A stretch of DNA of 64,000 bases from Mesostigma viride. Its lineage: Eukaryota > Streptophyta > Mesostigmatophyceae > Mesostigmatales > Mesostigmataceae. The notes beneath the pieces are model-generated. The model was not told the origin of the DNA. It did not search any database and saw only the letters and a list, made by a program, of their open reading frames with translations. Where the stretch lies: NCBI GenBank assembly GCA_009746045.1, contig RPFO01001527.1, positions 1 through 64,000 on the forward strand, written 5' to 3'. Of this stretch, positions 50,609-61,330 are shown one piece after another (positions within the stretch are counted from its first letter, which is position 1; every line of letters starts with the position of its first letter). The position numbers and the translations under genes were made by a program.

Positions 50609-51585
50609 CAGTGTTTTTTTTAAGGTTTTCGTTACTAGTGGCGCTAGGCCACTTGTGGCGTTTCGAACTATGAAAACTTCAGTTTACTCGGCCAATGTGT
50701 GGCTTTAAGCCAATTAAAATTGGGCTTGGCACGGCCACGTGTGGCGGGCTGGCTTTTTGGTGCAGCAAATGACCCTACCGGCAGCGGGGTCAGCGCGGCG
50801 CGGCGCCGTACTGGCATTCCAAGTTCAAAGTAGTTCAGAACAGTATGTTTAATTATCTTAAGTTCAAACTAGTAGAATTTATTAGAATCATTCACGCCTT
50901 AAGTTGGGTTCACGCCTGAAGTTGGGTTGACCAAAAACCTCGAACCCAACTTAAGGCGTGAATGCCTGTACACAAGGCGGGCGAGCGTCTCCGTCTCAGG
51001 CATCGGCGCCGGGCGTACTTGGTAAATTAACAACAACGATTACCACTACAGCCACTGCTTAACAAAACGATTACTGAAGTGCCGAAAGTCGAAACACATA
51101 GTCAATGCAATGCAGTACAGTACTGTATGGCTGGCGAGTGACTGGAACTGAGGCGCCAGCCGCCAGGCCGCCAGCCAGCTGAAGCCAGAAAATGCACACA
51201 AGCTGCAGTCTGCACAGTGCACTCTGGTCTCTGGCAGCGGGCCACTTGCCACTTGGCACTTGGCCGGGCGGCTCTACGTACATGCACTATGCAGTCAGTA
51301 AGTCAGTCAGTCATAGTAATACTCATAGTAGTTCTAGTACTAGGGAGGCTTGTGGCGGAACGCCGGCCGGAAGACCGGCTGACACCGCCAATTGTGGCGT
51401 AGCCTGTACTAGAGTGAACTTCAGGCACGGCCACCCTGTGGCGAAACGAAACTACAAAGTAGAACAGCACGGCCAAATTGTGGCTTCTTGGGTGCCCTGT
51501 CCAAGTGGGTGGCACCGCCACATTTTGCCAAAAAAAGTGCCACACCGCCACATTTGGCGGTGTATCGCCACTAAAAAAAACACTG
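50609..51585. mobile_element. hAT-like non-autonomous DNA element
   Basis: A 977-bp element. It starts CAGTGTTTTTTTTA and ends with its inverted copy TAAAAAAAACACTG, flanked by perfect 8-bp direct repeats ATCTGTAG (50601-50608 and 51586-51593). Eight-base duplications and CAGTG-type termini are the signature of the hAT superfamily. Subterminal GTGGCG/CGCCAC motifs are repeated at both ends, as expected for transposase-binding sites. It encodes no transposase. The intact duplication and termini imply recent movement. It inserted about 270 bp upstream of the sulfotransferase start codon. Confidence 0.92.
50890..50963. repeat. Perfect 21-bp inverted repeat
   Basis: ATTCACGCCTTAAGTTGGGTT at 50890-50910 is repeated in inverted form at 50943-50963 with a 32-bp loop (21 bases; arms quoted once). 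It lies inside the hAT-like element and would form a strong hairpin. A partial third copy of the arm lies in the loop. Confidence 0.9.
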
Positions 51586-52280
51586 ATCTGTAGGAAACGT
51601 TTTCAGTAGAATCTATCTTCTGCAGGCTATAGATTGCATAATGATTCCAATTTACAATACAGCCTACAGGCTTGTTGCAAGAGGTTGCAAGGTTGGAATC
51701 AAGTTCTACTAATAAGGGATGGTTGCAAGGTTGGAATCAAGCTTCTACTAATAAGGCATGCTACAAATAGTGCCACGTGTCGTACAAGCCACGTAGCACG
51801 TAGCACACTCCCAACGTTGCCGTTTTCGATCCGGCGCAGCCTTTTGGCTGACAGAGCGCACTCAGCCATTACCACGTATAGTCGACCAGCTGGTTACCCA
51901 CTGAGGGTACTGTAGTGTGATTGGTGAAAGGTTTAGAAAGGAGCATTATGTGACCAGGGGAGCCAAGTGACGCGCGTACTGTACTGTAAGGTCACCGTGA
52001 GGAATGCAAGTAAACACCCTGTTGCGTCCCAGGACGGAGCATGGAAGAGATCCAGGGGGTTAGGCCTGTCATTGTTGGGCCCGGGGTCCCACACCTTTTG
52101 TTCTTGCGCCAAGTGCCAAGCGCGATGCATTGCTGAGTGCCAGAGGAAGATAAACCGCCTCACCACGGCGGCTTTGGTGTACTCGTGCCGCACTTTGAAA
52201 ACCGTCTCGTTCCGGATAGAGTCCAGATCGCATACAGTACTGTATACATAGCATATTAGTTAGTGCGTAGCCATACCCAG
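51586..52280. other. Intergenic, with a short direct repeat
   Basis: No gene recognised. GGTTGCAAGGTTGGAATCAAG occurs twice (about 51686 and 51720; first 20 bases identical), each followed by TTCTACTAATAAGG. TACTAAT resembles a branch-site consensus, but no exon is evident. Confidence 0.4.
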
Positions 52281-52388
52281 TTCGATTCCGGTCGGATTCA
52301 TTTGCAGATCGCGGTTTTCCGCGTTTTCCGCGGCCCGGCACTGAACGCAATATTAATGGTTTTCACCTTTGCGGAGTGCCTGATCAGA
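52281..52388 (+). mobile_element. SINE-like retroelement, 5'-truncated copy
   Basis: Matches 38860-38960, from CAGTTCGATTCCGGTCGG to CTGATCAG, with a 7-base insertion (ATATTAATGG region). The copy lacks the first 270 bp of the element. Confidence 0.75.
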
Positions 52389-54371
52389 ATGCCCAGGCTA
52401 GCACTCAGCCATTTTTCACTTTGACTGGCGCCGGGCGGCGCGGTAGGCCAAACCAGGGAGTACGCTCTTGTACACCGCCCGCATTGGAAGTTTTAACTAA
52501 ATAATTAGCTTCTGGAAAATGTTCTGGCTGAAAACCATAAAAAAAACAAAAGAAAATTAATTAATTAACTCCGGGGGCTGAGGACTGGACTCAACAAACA
52601 AACAAACAAAATTAATTAATTAACTCATGTGGGCTCTGGGTATCACTGACCTCCACTGACTCTAGCCTATGGCCGCCGAAGGGGGGCCGCCGGGCCGGAT
52701 TGCCCGGCCGGCCGAATTGGGGACGGCGTGTACGATATCTACCAAACAAACAAAAGAAATTTATTAATTAAATAAGTACCCATGTGCCTTGAACGGCTGT
52801 AGGACAAACAAACAAACAAAAGGTTTTAATTAAATAATAAAACCCGGGACTCTAACTGGCTCCCCAACAAACAATCCAGGGTTATTCGTAATGCAAATAC
52901 GGCAAAAATTGACCCATAATAACAAACTTCCAATGCGGAGGGTGTACGATTTTAGGGGGGGATGTCCCCCCTCCGACCTTACAGTAGGGAAGGACCTTCC
53001 AGTCAGATCTGGACCAGTCCAGGTGCAAAAGCGCCGCGCCCGGAGGCGGGAACCAGAAATGAACAGTAAAAAATTGTCGGAATCTGATACAGTTTGGGCC
53101 AAAAATTAAATAATTCGCCAAAATGTACACTGCATGCTACGGTAGTCCAGTTTCTCGCCAATTAGCGTCAAATGCCTGGGAAATGGAAAGAAATCCGGGT
53201 CCCCGGAATCTGATTTTGACAATCAGGGAATTCCAGATCAAGGGAAAACATCTATACCCGAAACAAAATATCTACTTGGCTAGGACTTAAAAATTAGCAA
53301 TTAATACTTTGCAGATCTTCGCTCAGATCTCGATTGCGTGCGTGATGATGCACAACGGGGCATTTGCGCCGATCGATGAACTACGTGATTTCCCATGTGA
53401 CATAAGCAGGAAGTATCGGTGTTGCCAACCCGGCGTTTACCAGAGCACACGTGTCCGACCAGTTAGTGCCCTGTGGCAAAATCTTGTTCGCATAAATTGC
53501 CAGCGTCACCATCGCCCGCTTTTCTACGGTATGCGTATAACAAGGTGGCCGGACCCGAAAGCGATTGGCTTTTGAGAACCTGGATCCAAATGTGCACACG
53601 CACGCCGGGCCGCGTGGCAAACCTTTTATAGGACCGTGTACTTGCCGTGAAGCGAGCTCGTATCTACAGCTGTTTTCGATCTGTCAGGCCACGAAAACGT
53701 TTCCTTGCAGGGCCCGCGATCCTGCCAAAAGTGCAGTTCAGAGGGTGCATGAACTGAACATGGCAGGGGTTAACGGAGAGCTGATTACTGGATCTGTGTA
53801 CAGTAAACTGCGTACAGTATGATGCCATGCCCACCTGGCATCGCTTTTTACACAACTGGTGCACGTTGAGAAGCCTGAAGATATGCGCCTTTTCACCGTT
53901 TTCTGGCGACGTTTTGTGGATGGGTAATGCAGTATCTTAAGGCGAACCGTCGCCCATTCCCGACCAACGGGCTGCGTCCCAAACCGCCGCGGGGGTCTGC
54001 GATTGCCAGATCCTGGAAATCAGGCAGTTAAGGTTTACGAGAATGGATTTTTGTAGGGCTGAGAACGCGATAATTTGCCGAATGTCGCAAATTCGACTAC
54101 TCTAACAGGGCTTTGCGACGACAATTTTGTGTGCGCATTCTCAGGTACGACGGTGGAACCTCCTGTCTTTGTCGTGTCAGCGTTCTCTGTTCTGCACGCT
54201 GCTTTCGTTTTGTTTGTCCGCGAAGCGACGTTTCAACTCCTTACATGCAATATGCTGCGTTGCGATTCCTGCATTGCGATTCCTTCCAGGTTCGACAGTT
54301 AGGACGCCGAAGGGACTACATGTACGTATCGCTGCCGTTCTGCAGCGATCCAGGAGCAGTCGGGCGCGAAA
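52389..54371. other. AT-rich intergenic region
   Basis: No gene recognised over 2 kb. At 52540-52860 short modules of AAACAAACAAAC plus TTAATTAATTAA recur four times, each before an ordinary unique segment. The last 300 bp must contain the 5' untranslated region of the kinase gene. Confidence 0.5.
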
Positions 54372-56983
54372 ATGGATACCTCTAGCGGTGGCAACCGCGT
54401 CTTAGACGGTGTTGCGTTCGGACCCTGGTCATCGGTCGAAGATTTCTACGACCTGCAAGTGATCGGAAATGGCCGGCTGTCCACCATTTTTTCTGGGCGA
54501 TGCAGTTTCACGCGACAAAGGCTGGCGGTCAAGGTCTATCATAAGGAGCTGCTAGACGCGGGCCGGACCGAGCTGCTACGGAGCGAGATCTCCTGCCTGA
54601 AGGCCATGGTGTAAGTCCAACGCCCGCGTTGCCACGCTTGCCCTCCCACACTGTACTCGATTCTCGGTGTTAACCGACCCCATGCCGCTCTCACGCCCAA
54701 GCGCGCCCCCTTCCGATTCAAAACGATCTTGCTCGATCGCCATCTATTCTATGAGCTCTCGTCCCTAAAACCGTCTGTCCCCCTTCTGCTTTCTAACCGC
54801 GATCCATCGATCAGCATACATTATGTAATTACCCTCGTGGGTCCTCTTGTCCAAAGTGTCTTGAACCTTTTATGCTCCAAACATCCTTCCCCCTCATTCC
54901 CCCAGCCAACAGTAATTAGCCCGGCTTATTTACGCAATCATACTCCGAATTCTCACCCCCTCGCGCTCCCTTCCCTCCTCTTAACCCCACCCACCCGCCC
55001 GGGTGTCTGTCAAACATAAATCCCAAGTCCCTTACTTTTTTTTCCCAACCTTGCGCTTCCTTCATACTTCACCCCCTCCTCGTCACCCCCAACAGCAACG
55101 AGCCGGGCGTGTGCCAGCTTTACGGTGCCTGGGAGGACGACGTCAGCTGTTACCTGGTCCAGGAGCTGTGCGCCGGAGGTGACATGCTCGGTGCGCTCGA
55201 GGGCGCCCTCTTCCAACAACGAGACCTCGTCCGTAAGATCCTCGTCCCCCTCCTCGTGGCCCTCCGGTCCCTCCACGCGCGGGGCATCGTGCATCGCGAC
55301 ATCAAGCCCGAGAACATATTCCTGGACCGCCGCGGCTACGCGCGGCTGGGTGATTTCGGGCTCGCGGTGGATCTGCGTCGGCACACCGCGGTGGAGCGCG
55401 TGGGCACGCTGGACTACATGGCCCCCGAGATACTCTGCATGGACGCGAGTTCCAGTGGGCGGCAGGATGGAGCCGCCACCCTCCGGGAGGACGGGACAAG
55501 CACGAGGCAGGCCTCGTTGCCTGATGGTTTCACGCGGCAGGTTTCTTACCGTCCGAACGCCAGTGGAAACGCCTCGCCGATGACGGATGGCGTACGGCAA
55601 GCTGATGGTGTCGGCTCGCACAGGTCTGACAGCACTGGCAACCACCCATCGTGCACTGCCGGTCCCGTGTTCAGTGGCCACGCGCAGCCGGTTGCAAGCT
55701 CAGCCAAGGACCCGGGTCGCCTCGCGCTGCCCTCGCCTTCCCATACAGTGACCTGCGACGCGTCCTTCCCATCCTCGTCCACTGTGGACAACGGCAGCAG
55801 TGACAGCGGCAGGGATTACTCGGGCTTCCCGTCCACCATGGACGGCGACAGTAAGGACTTCGGTGCCTCCTCCCTCCCTTCCTGGTCATCCCCCTCCCTC
55901 TACTCCTTGGGCTTGTCCAGGGGCATGGGCCAGGGGGGTGCCGACTCAGTCCGGGGGGGGTCGTCGACCTCGTCTGCGTCGACCACGTGCGACATGGACA
56001 TGTCACCATCAAACCACCAAGTCGCATCGCCCAAGGGGAGCCATGATCAGGAGACCTCTTTCCCGGTCCTCGACGATTCTCAGCTGCAACAAGTGCCCCG
56101 TCACGGCAAGTTGGTGGACGCGTCAGCGGCCCCCGAGGGGGTCTCCCTGATGGTCCACGACGCCTCGCTGTCCCACATCACGCCCATGGCTCCCATGGAC
56201 TCCCCCCCCCCGAGGACCTGCCATGTCGGACCTCCGCCCAGAATCTCCTGCGACGTCCCCGCATCGCCCTCGCCCGTATGCACGTCGCCGTTGGGCTGGG
56301 CGGCGGCGATGGCGGTCGCGTCCATGCCTTTTCGGTCCTCTCACCGGCTGGAGGCGTCCTTGCCGCAGGGGCCTCCGCCGACCATCCCCGGTACTTTTAT
56401 CGCCGGCAACGCCGCCAGCGGGGACGGGAACGGCGACGTGCCGATGGCGTCGTGCTGCGGCGAGGGCGGCGCGACGGTGGCGAGTTATGGTGATGGTGGG
56501 GTGGCGTCGACCGGCGGTCCTCGGCGCAGCCGCAGCCGCAGCCTCAGGCATGTGTCCAAGCGTGAGAGCTACAACCAGCAGGTGGACGCGTGGGCGGTCG
56601 GGGTGCTGACGTACGAGGCGTTGGTGGGGGATACCCCGTTTGCGGACAAGTGTTTCGCGGGCACGTGTGCCAAGATCCTGTGGAGGGAGCTCCCCGAATA
56701 CGGCTCCAGCACCACTGCTACTACTACTACTAGTAAAAATAGTAATGGTGGCAGTGATGGCGGGGGTGGGAGGTCTCCTTGGCCCGCGAACGTATCGGCG
56801 GACGCGGCAGACTTCATCCGACGTGCTTTGATCAAGGTTCCCGAGGAGCGCATGTCCATAGCGACGATGATGCGGCACCCGTTCATCCTCAAGCACTGCC
56901 CCGAGCTGGTGCGCTGGCGGGAGGATGCAGGCGGGGGGCGGGCGGGCAAGGGGGCGAGCGAGCAAGCGCCGCGCAGAAAGTGA
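54372..56983 (+). CDS. Ser/Thr protein kinase with 375-residue insert
   Basis: Exon 1 (54372-54610) and exon 2 (55096-56983) join in phase to 708 residues. Kinase landmarks: GNGRLSTIF loop (about 32), Lys54 in AVKVY, Glu72, HRDIKPEN (Asp148), DFGLAV (Asp166), APEIL (about 189). After this the fold is interrupted by about 375 residues rich in Ser, Pro, Gly, and Asp, and resumes at YNQQVDAWAVGVLTYEALVG (about 572), ending with MMRHPFILKHC. All catalytic residues are present, so it should be active. The insert sits just after the APE motif, where the substrate-binding region begins, and ends in a basic RRSRSRSLRHVSKRES. A Thr/Ser tract encoded by ACT repeats forms a second small insert. The substrate family is not evident; the D-x-W-x-x-G-V-L-x-Y-E form is common in algal kinases. 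Confidence 0.92.
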
Positions 56984-57605
56984 CAAGGGTCGACGAGTGT
57001 TGCAACGAGCGAGGGCATCACGGCGCCGGTTGGGATCAATCGATAGCAAATTTTCCGGCGGTATAAACCGCGGGAATGGTTGTCAGGGGGTGCATGTGGG
57101 CGGTGTGGACGGACGTCACGGGTGCGTACCGTCATGGGTGCCGTCGGGGCGGAGGGGGCCGGGGGCCGGGAGGTATTGTATGCCGGAGGAGGTCTTCAGA
57201 AGTTCCGCACGGCACGGGGTGTGGAGGGCACCAAGACGGTCCTGTGGTGTGCGCGAGCGAGTCATCCTGACGTGTGCAAAACCTTTTGCCTCACTTGGCA
57301 GTTCCACTGTTCTGCATGATTTTTTCTCCAGTGTGGTTCTCCTGTGTGAGTGCGCCACTAGTTGTCTCACTCAATAATATGATCAGCTCTGCATGCTGAG
57401 GAAGTGCCTTTTTTCATGGCACAGTCGCATGGAGTTCCCTTATTTTTTCTAGAAAGATGCTTCACAGGGTGATCCCTAGGTAGTTTGGGGTCACTTAGCT
57501 TAGCAATGTTCCGTGGTTCCCAAAGTGGGTAACGAAACTAATTAATAAATTAATTAAGCTAAATAATAAATTCATTTATACTTGAAATCTTGTCTCGAAA
57601 TCTTG
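56984..57605. other. 3' flank of the kinase gene
   Basis: No exon recognised. The first several hundred bases are presumably 3' untranslated sequence, followed by AT-rich DNA with TTAATTAATAAATTAATTAAG near 57540 (20 bases shown are approximate to that position). Confidence 0.4.
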
Positions 57606-57785
57606 AAAGCTAATGTTATCAAGGACACAACCAGCGCAGGCCAGAAATCGGGACGGACCATGGAAGCTCGAGCCTGCCGTTATCTTGCCCGCGCGTTCGA
57701 GTCGTTCAGGATGATGAATATGAATGGTGATGGAAATGTGTAGCCTTGTGCATTGAAATTATGGCTGGCTTACGTGTAGAGCGAC
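57606..57785 (+). repeat. Dispersed repeat, copy 2
   Basis: Similar to 35205-35390: CAACCAGCGCAGGCCAGAAAT, then GACCATGGAAGCTCGAGCC, then GAAATTATGGCTGGCTTACG. It ends about 40 bp before a LINE ORF1-like frame. Confidence 0.78.
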
Positions 57786-57823
57786 TAGTTATATTTGTCT
57801 AGTTTTGCCTGAAAGCCGTCGCC

Positions 57824-58695
57824 ATGGCCATAGCCCTTCGTTCCATCCTTACGGAAGCCTTTCAGCAGCACGTGACCCCCCTTGCCGCCGAGCATGTGGC
57901 AGCAATGGGTGGCACGCTGGCTATTGAACTTCCTCACCTTTCCACCACCGCCGCCTCCACCTCCACTGCCATTTCCGCCTCCACTGCCGACATCAAAGCC
58001 CAGCTCCTCGACCTCGACCAACGCCTTCAAGCCACCGCCACCGCCCTTGAGTGCTTGCATGACACCGCCGGCCTCACCGCCCAGGCGGTGAAGGACATCG
58101 CTGCCCAGCCGGCACCTGCTGGCCCAGCCGGTGATGCTCCCTCCACCTGGGCGGACTTGCTTAAGCATCACACCACCTCCACCACCTCCACCATCGCGGC
58201 ACAACTCAAGCAACAAGCCCTCGACCTCCGCGAGAAGGCCGACATCACCCAGCGCAGCCACAATGTCATCGCCAAGCACTTCGACCAGCCGGCAGGTGAG
58301 ACCTCGACGAGCCTTCTCACGGCATTTAAGCGCGACATTCTTGCCCCCATGCAACTCACTGGTGAGCTGCGGATGTCGGCTGTCCGCCTCCCCCGCGCGC
58401 GGGGGAAGGCTGGCCCGGCACCTGTGCTCCTCACCTTTAAGTTCATGGCGGACAAGCTGGCGTTCCTTAAATGCCGCTAGAAGCTCTCGGAGACTCGCTT
58501 CACGCTGGACGACGACTTGACCCTGGCCCAGCAACAGCGGCGACGCGCGCTATGGCCGACCTACCTTCAGCTCCGGCAGAGCGCAGGGGGCCCGGAAGCC
58601 GGTATACTGGAGGGGGGCGGTCATCCACGTTGACCACAAGCCCTGGCAGGCACCTCCTGCCACCTCAGACTACGGAATATATACCAGTAGTGTAG
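57824..58695 (+). mobile_element. LINE ORF1-like gene, interrupted
   Basis: The frame from 57824 to 58480 starts MAIALRSILTEAF, has an Ala/Thr-rich coiled-coil-like middle (LDQRLQATATALECLH, LKQQALDLREKADITQ) and ends in GKAGPAPVLLTFKFMADKL. After an in-frame TAG at 58478, the same frame continues KLSETRFTLDDDLTLAQQQR, the pattern of the RNA-binding part of plant and algal LINE ORF1 proteins. So it is an ORF1 with one nonsense codon. No ORF2 follows on this strand; the adjacent ORF2 at 59.3-60.7 kb is inverted. Confidence 0.65.
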
Positions 58696-58844
58696 ATTAG
58701 TCAGGCTTAGCCTAGCTAGCATGTGGCCCACGTGCATGTGCGCCCATAATGGCCCCCATGGATGATGCCTTCATAATTTAGCCAATTAAGCCATGCCTAT
58801 AATGGGACTTCCCATGGATGTTGCATTAAGAATTTAGCCATGCT

Positions 58845-58925
58845 ATCAAGGAGACAACCAGCGCAGGCCAGAAATTGGGAGAATCCGGACCATGGTAGCT
58901 CGAGCCTGCCGTTATCTTGTCCACG
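58845..58925 (+). repeat. Dispersed repeat, copy 3 (partial)
   Basis: TATCAAGGAGACAACCAGCG and GGACCATGGTAGCTCGAGCC match the first half of the copies at 35.2 and 57.6 kb. The match stops at GTCCACGCG. Confidence 0.75.
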
Positions 58926-59281
58926 CGCCTATGCAGAGAGACGCTCTCTGTTGAGAAGCCATGCCCTAGCTCTTGTATAGCCATGATGATCTTCCTCCCC
59001 CATGCCGGGATCCCCTTAGCTGGGTTGAACCCGAGACAGCATGGTGGTGCCGGTGTCCTTGAGGCACCTAGAGCAAGTGTTGCTTACATTCCACTCTTGC
59101 AGGAAGTAGCGCAGAATGTAATAAAAGCCATATGCCCCTTCTCCGGGATATGTGCTACATGTACTCCCAACGGAGTTATGTTACTAATAAATTTATTAAT
59201 GGCAAGCTCCGCTAGGGGTGCGCTTTTTCACGGTACAGATGGGTACTGCAAATTCTTTCGGCGCCAAAAAATTCGCGCCGG
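58926..59281. other. Intergenic between retroelement pieces
   Basis: No gene recognised. Short open frames lack domain-like sequence. Confidence 0.4.
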
Positions 59282-60690
59282 GACCGTCACAAACTCGTGC
59301 TCCCGTTGGGGAGTCACGGAGGATTAAACCCGATGGATGGATGGATGGATGGGGACACGCAATCCTACCGGTCTAAGCTATCTACAAAAACAATCCTGCT
59401 CTATATCTATGGATGGTGCCCGCGACCCTAGGGGCCTTGTCTAGCATGCTTCCCACGTTTGCAGACGCGCGGCTTCCCCACTGGAGGGGGTTGTTCTCCT
59501 CTATGACCTGGGCCCACTTGGCCTTGTCCATCATCTTTTTCCAAATCACGGAGAGGCCTAGGCCCCCAAGGTCCTCTACGAGCTGCTCTTTGAAGGTGCG
59601 GGCCTTGCGTCGTCTAACATCACTGGGCCCAGCCCACGTGAGGAGGTGCCTGCCCGGCTGAGCGGGGCGCAGCCCTGCGGAGGGGCCACATGAGGTGTCT
59701 ACTTGGTTGGTGCGAGCCAAGTGCCCTACTAGCTGCAGGCGCCGCTGCTTGATGGTGCCGGTGATAAGTGGCATGCCTAGGTACAAGTCCTCCTTGCGGA
59801 CATGAGCAGCGTATCCCACACGCATATTTGACCGCAGCATGTTGGCCGCACCGTCCAGCTTGTTGGCAAGGTCGGCGGTGAGGGTCCACGTCTCAGCCTC
59901 GTACGTAAGGACAGGGAGGACCAGGACCTTAAACAGGTCCTGTTTCTCTAGCTTGCCCAAGGGCTTGCGCCACAGGACCCTGTATTGGCATAAAGAGTGC
60001 CAGGCGAGGGAGATACGGTGGCCCACGTCGGCCTCGCAGCTGGGGAGTAAGCTACCCAGCAACTTGACGCGGTCCCGATACTGGACTCGAGAGCCATCAA
60101 GGAGAAAGAGGTCGGGCGGTGGCTGAGTGAGCCCAACCGCCAGGGCCTCGGTCTTCTTGCTGACCTCGAGCCCCATCACACGGGCCTCGATGGTCAGACA
60201 GTCAAGCCACGTCTGCACGTGCTCAGTGTCCTCAAAGAGGGTGGTGTCGTCTGCATAGATGATGTCCGCTAGCCGAATCTCCGTTTCCCCCCCGCCATGC
60301 CAGAAATGGTTGGCTACCTGCACCCCTGGTTCCCTACCCACCATGCGAGCAAACCGCTTGCGCGCCTGAATCATTACGTATTCGACCACAATAATGAACA
60401 GGTAGGGCGAGAGCATGCAGCCCTGCCACACACCCTTCTGTTAAGGGCATGGTGGCGTGGTCTCGTAGAGAGTGCGCACTGAGGTGGTGGACTCTTCGTA
60501 CAGGTTGCGGATGACAGCGATAAGGGGGAGGGGGATCCGGAACAGAGCGAGGATGTCCCACAGCCCAGACCAGAAAACCGAATCGAACGCTTTGATGAAG
60601 TCCACCAGCACAAGGTGCAGAGGGGACTCACCAGGCTGGAGGCGGTGGAGTTCTTCCACGAGGCGTGAGAAGAGTTGACCATGGCTGGAT
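59282..60690 (-). mobile_element. LINE (subfamily B) reverse transcriptase, 5'-truncated
   Basis: Minus-strand fragment in one frame broken by a single stop. Upstream part 60659-60441 has FIKAFDSVFW and STTSVRTLYET; a TAA follows (CCT TAA CAG), then 60431-59382 reads GVWQGCMLSPYLFIIV, IIYADDTTLF, WRKPLGKLEKQDLFKV, RRLQLVGHLARTNQVDTS and WKKMMDKAKWAQV. The 3' untranslated region has CTCCCCAACGGGAGCACGAG and CCATCCATCCATCCATCGGG (as reverse complement). Close to the 12.6-13.4 kb copy. It lies 100 bp beyond the stop codon of the UBX gene. Confidence 0.87.
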
Positions 60691-60786
60691 CTTCAAAGAA
60701 GGGGCAAAGCCAATACCAACCGAATGAACCAACCGTACACCATCGCGGGAACAGCAGCAAACAGAAAACTAAATCTCTCATGATAC

Positions 60787-61305
60787 TTAAACGCTTGGAC
60801 CGAGCGTTTCTGCCTGCCTTACTAGTTCCTCCCTCAAGAAACTGCGGCTGCCAGGTCGCGCCTCGCTCCGACCTGCGTGGACATGCGCAGCTTCCTCGCC
60901 AGGACGGAAATTGATGACCGCCGCCGGAACCAGTTCCGCATCCCTCAGCGTCGCCAGCACCGGGGCACCCGCCACGCTGCCACCAGTCCTCGGCCTCACC
61001 GTCGTCGATGCGCCGCCCTTTGCACCCTCGGTCACATGGATGCTGAGCGGTTTCCGGGACGGGTGCAAGTACAGGTCAAAGGGGAGGTGCGGGCAGCAGA
61101 GGTGCTCGGATACCCATTCGTAGATGTTCGTCACGGGCTCGGCCGGCGCAAACACCCCTTGGAGGACGCAGTTGTCCGGGAACCGCACGCGCACGAGCGC
61201 ATATTTGTAGCGAGAGGGGTCGTGGCGGGCCAGCCGTTGCTGCTCCTTGTACGCGCGCGTGGTCAGCTGCTGGGACTCCGCGCGCTTCTTCGCGCCCTGC
61301 TGGTG
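60787..61305 (-). CDS. UBX-domain protein, last exon
   Basis: Terminal exon of a minus-strand gene, entered in phase 0 after the acceptor GGTCCCCCGCAG. It encodes 172 residues. HQQGAKKRAESQQ and a Lys/Arg/Gln-rich helix lead into a UBX fold: YKYALVRVRFPDNCVLQGVF, EPVTNIYEWVSEHL, LPFDLYLHPSRKPL, then ATLRDAELVPAAVINFRPG. The FPD...LQG.F form and the LVPAAV.NF end match the PUX1/ASPSCR1(TUG) group, adaptors that bind or disassemble the AAA ATPase p97/CDC48. A 20-residue Gly/Ser/Thr-rich loop is inserted before the last strand. The rest of the gene lies upstream across a 2.5-kb satellite-filled intron. Confidence 0.85.
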   Translation of the reverse strand, partial: HQQGAKKRAESQQLTTRAYKEQQRLARHDPSRYKYALVRVRFPDNCVLQGVFAPAEPVTNIYEWVSEHLCCPHLPFDLYLHPSRKPLSIHVTEGAKGGASTTVRPRTGGSVAGAPVLATLRDAELVPAAVINFRPGEEAAHVHAGRSEARPGSRSFLREELVRQAETLGPSV

Positions 61306-61330
61306 CTGCGGGGGACCCAAGTGAATCGTG

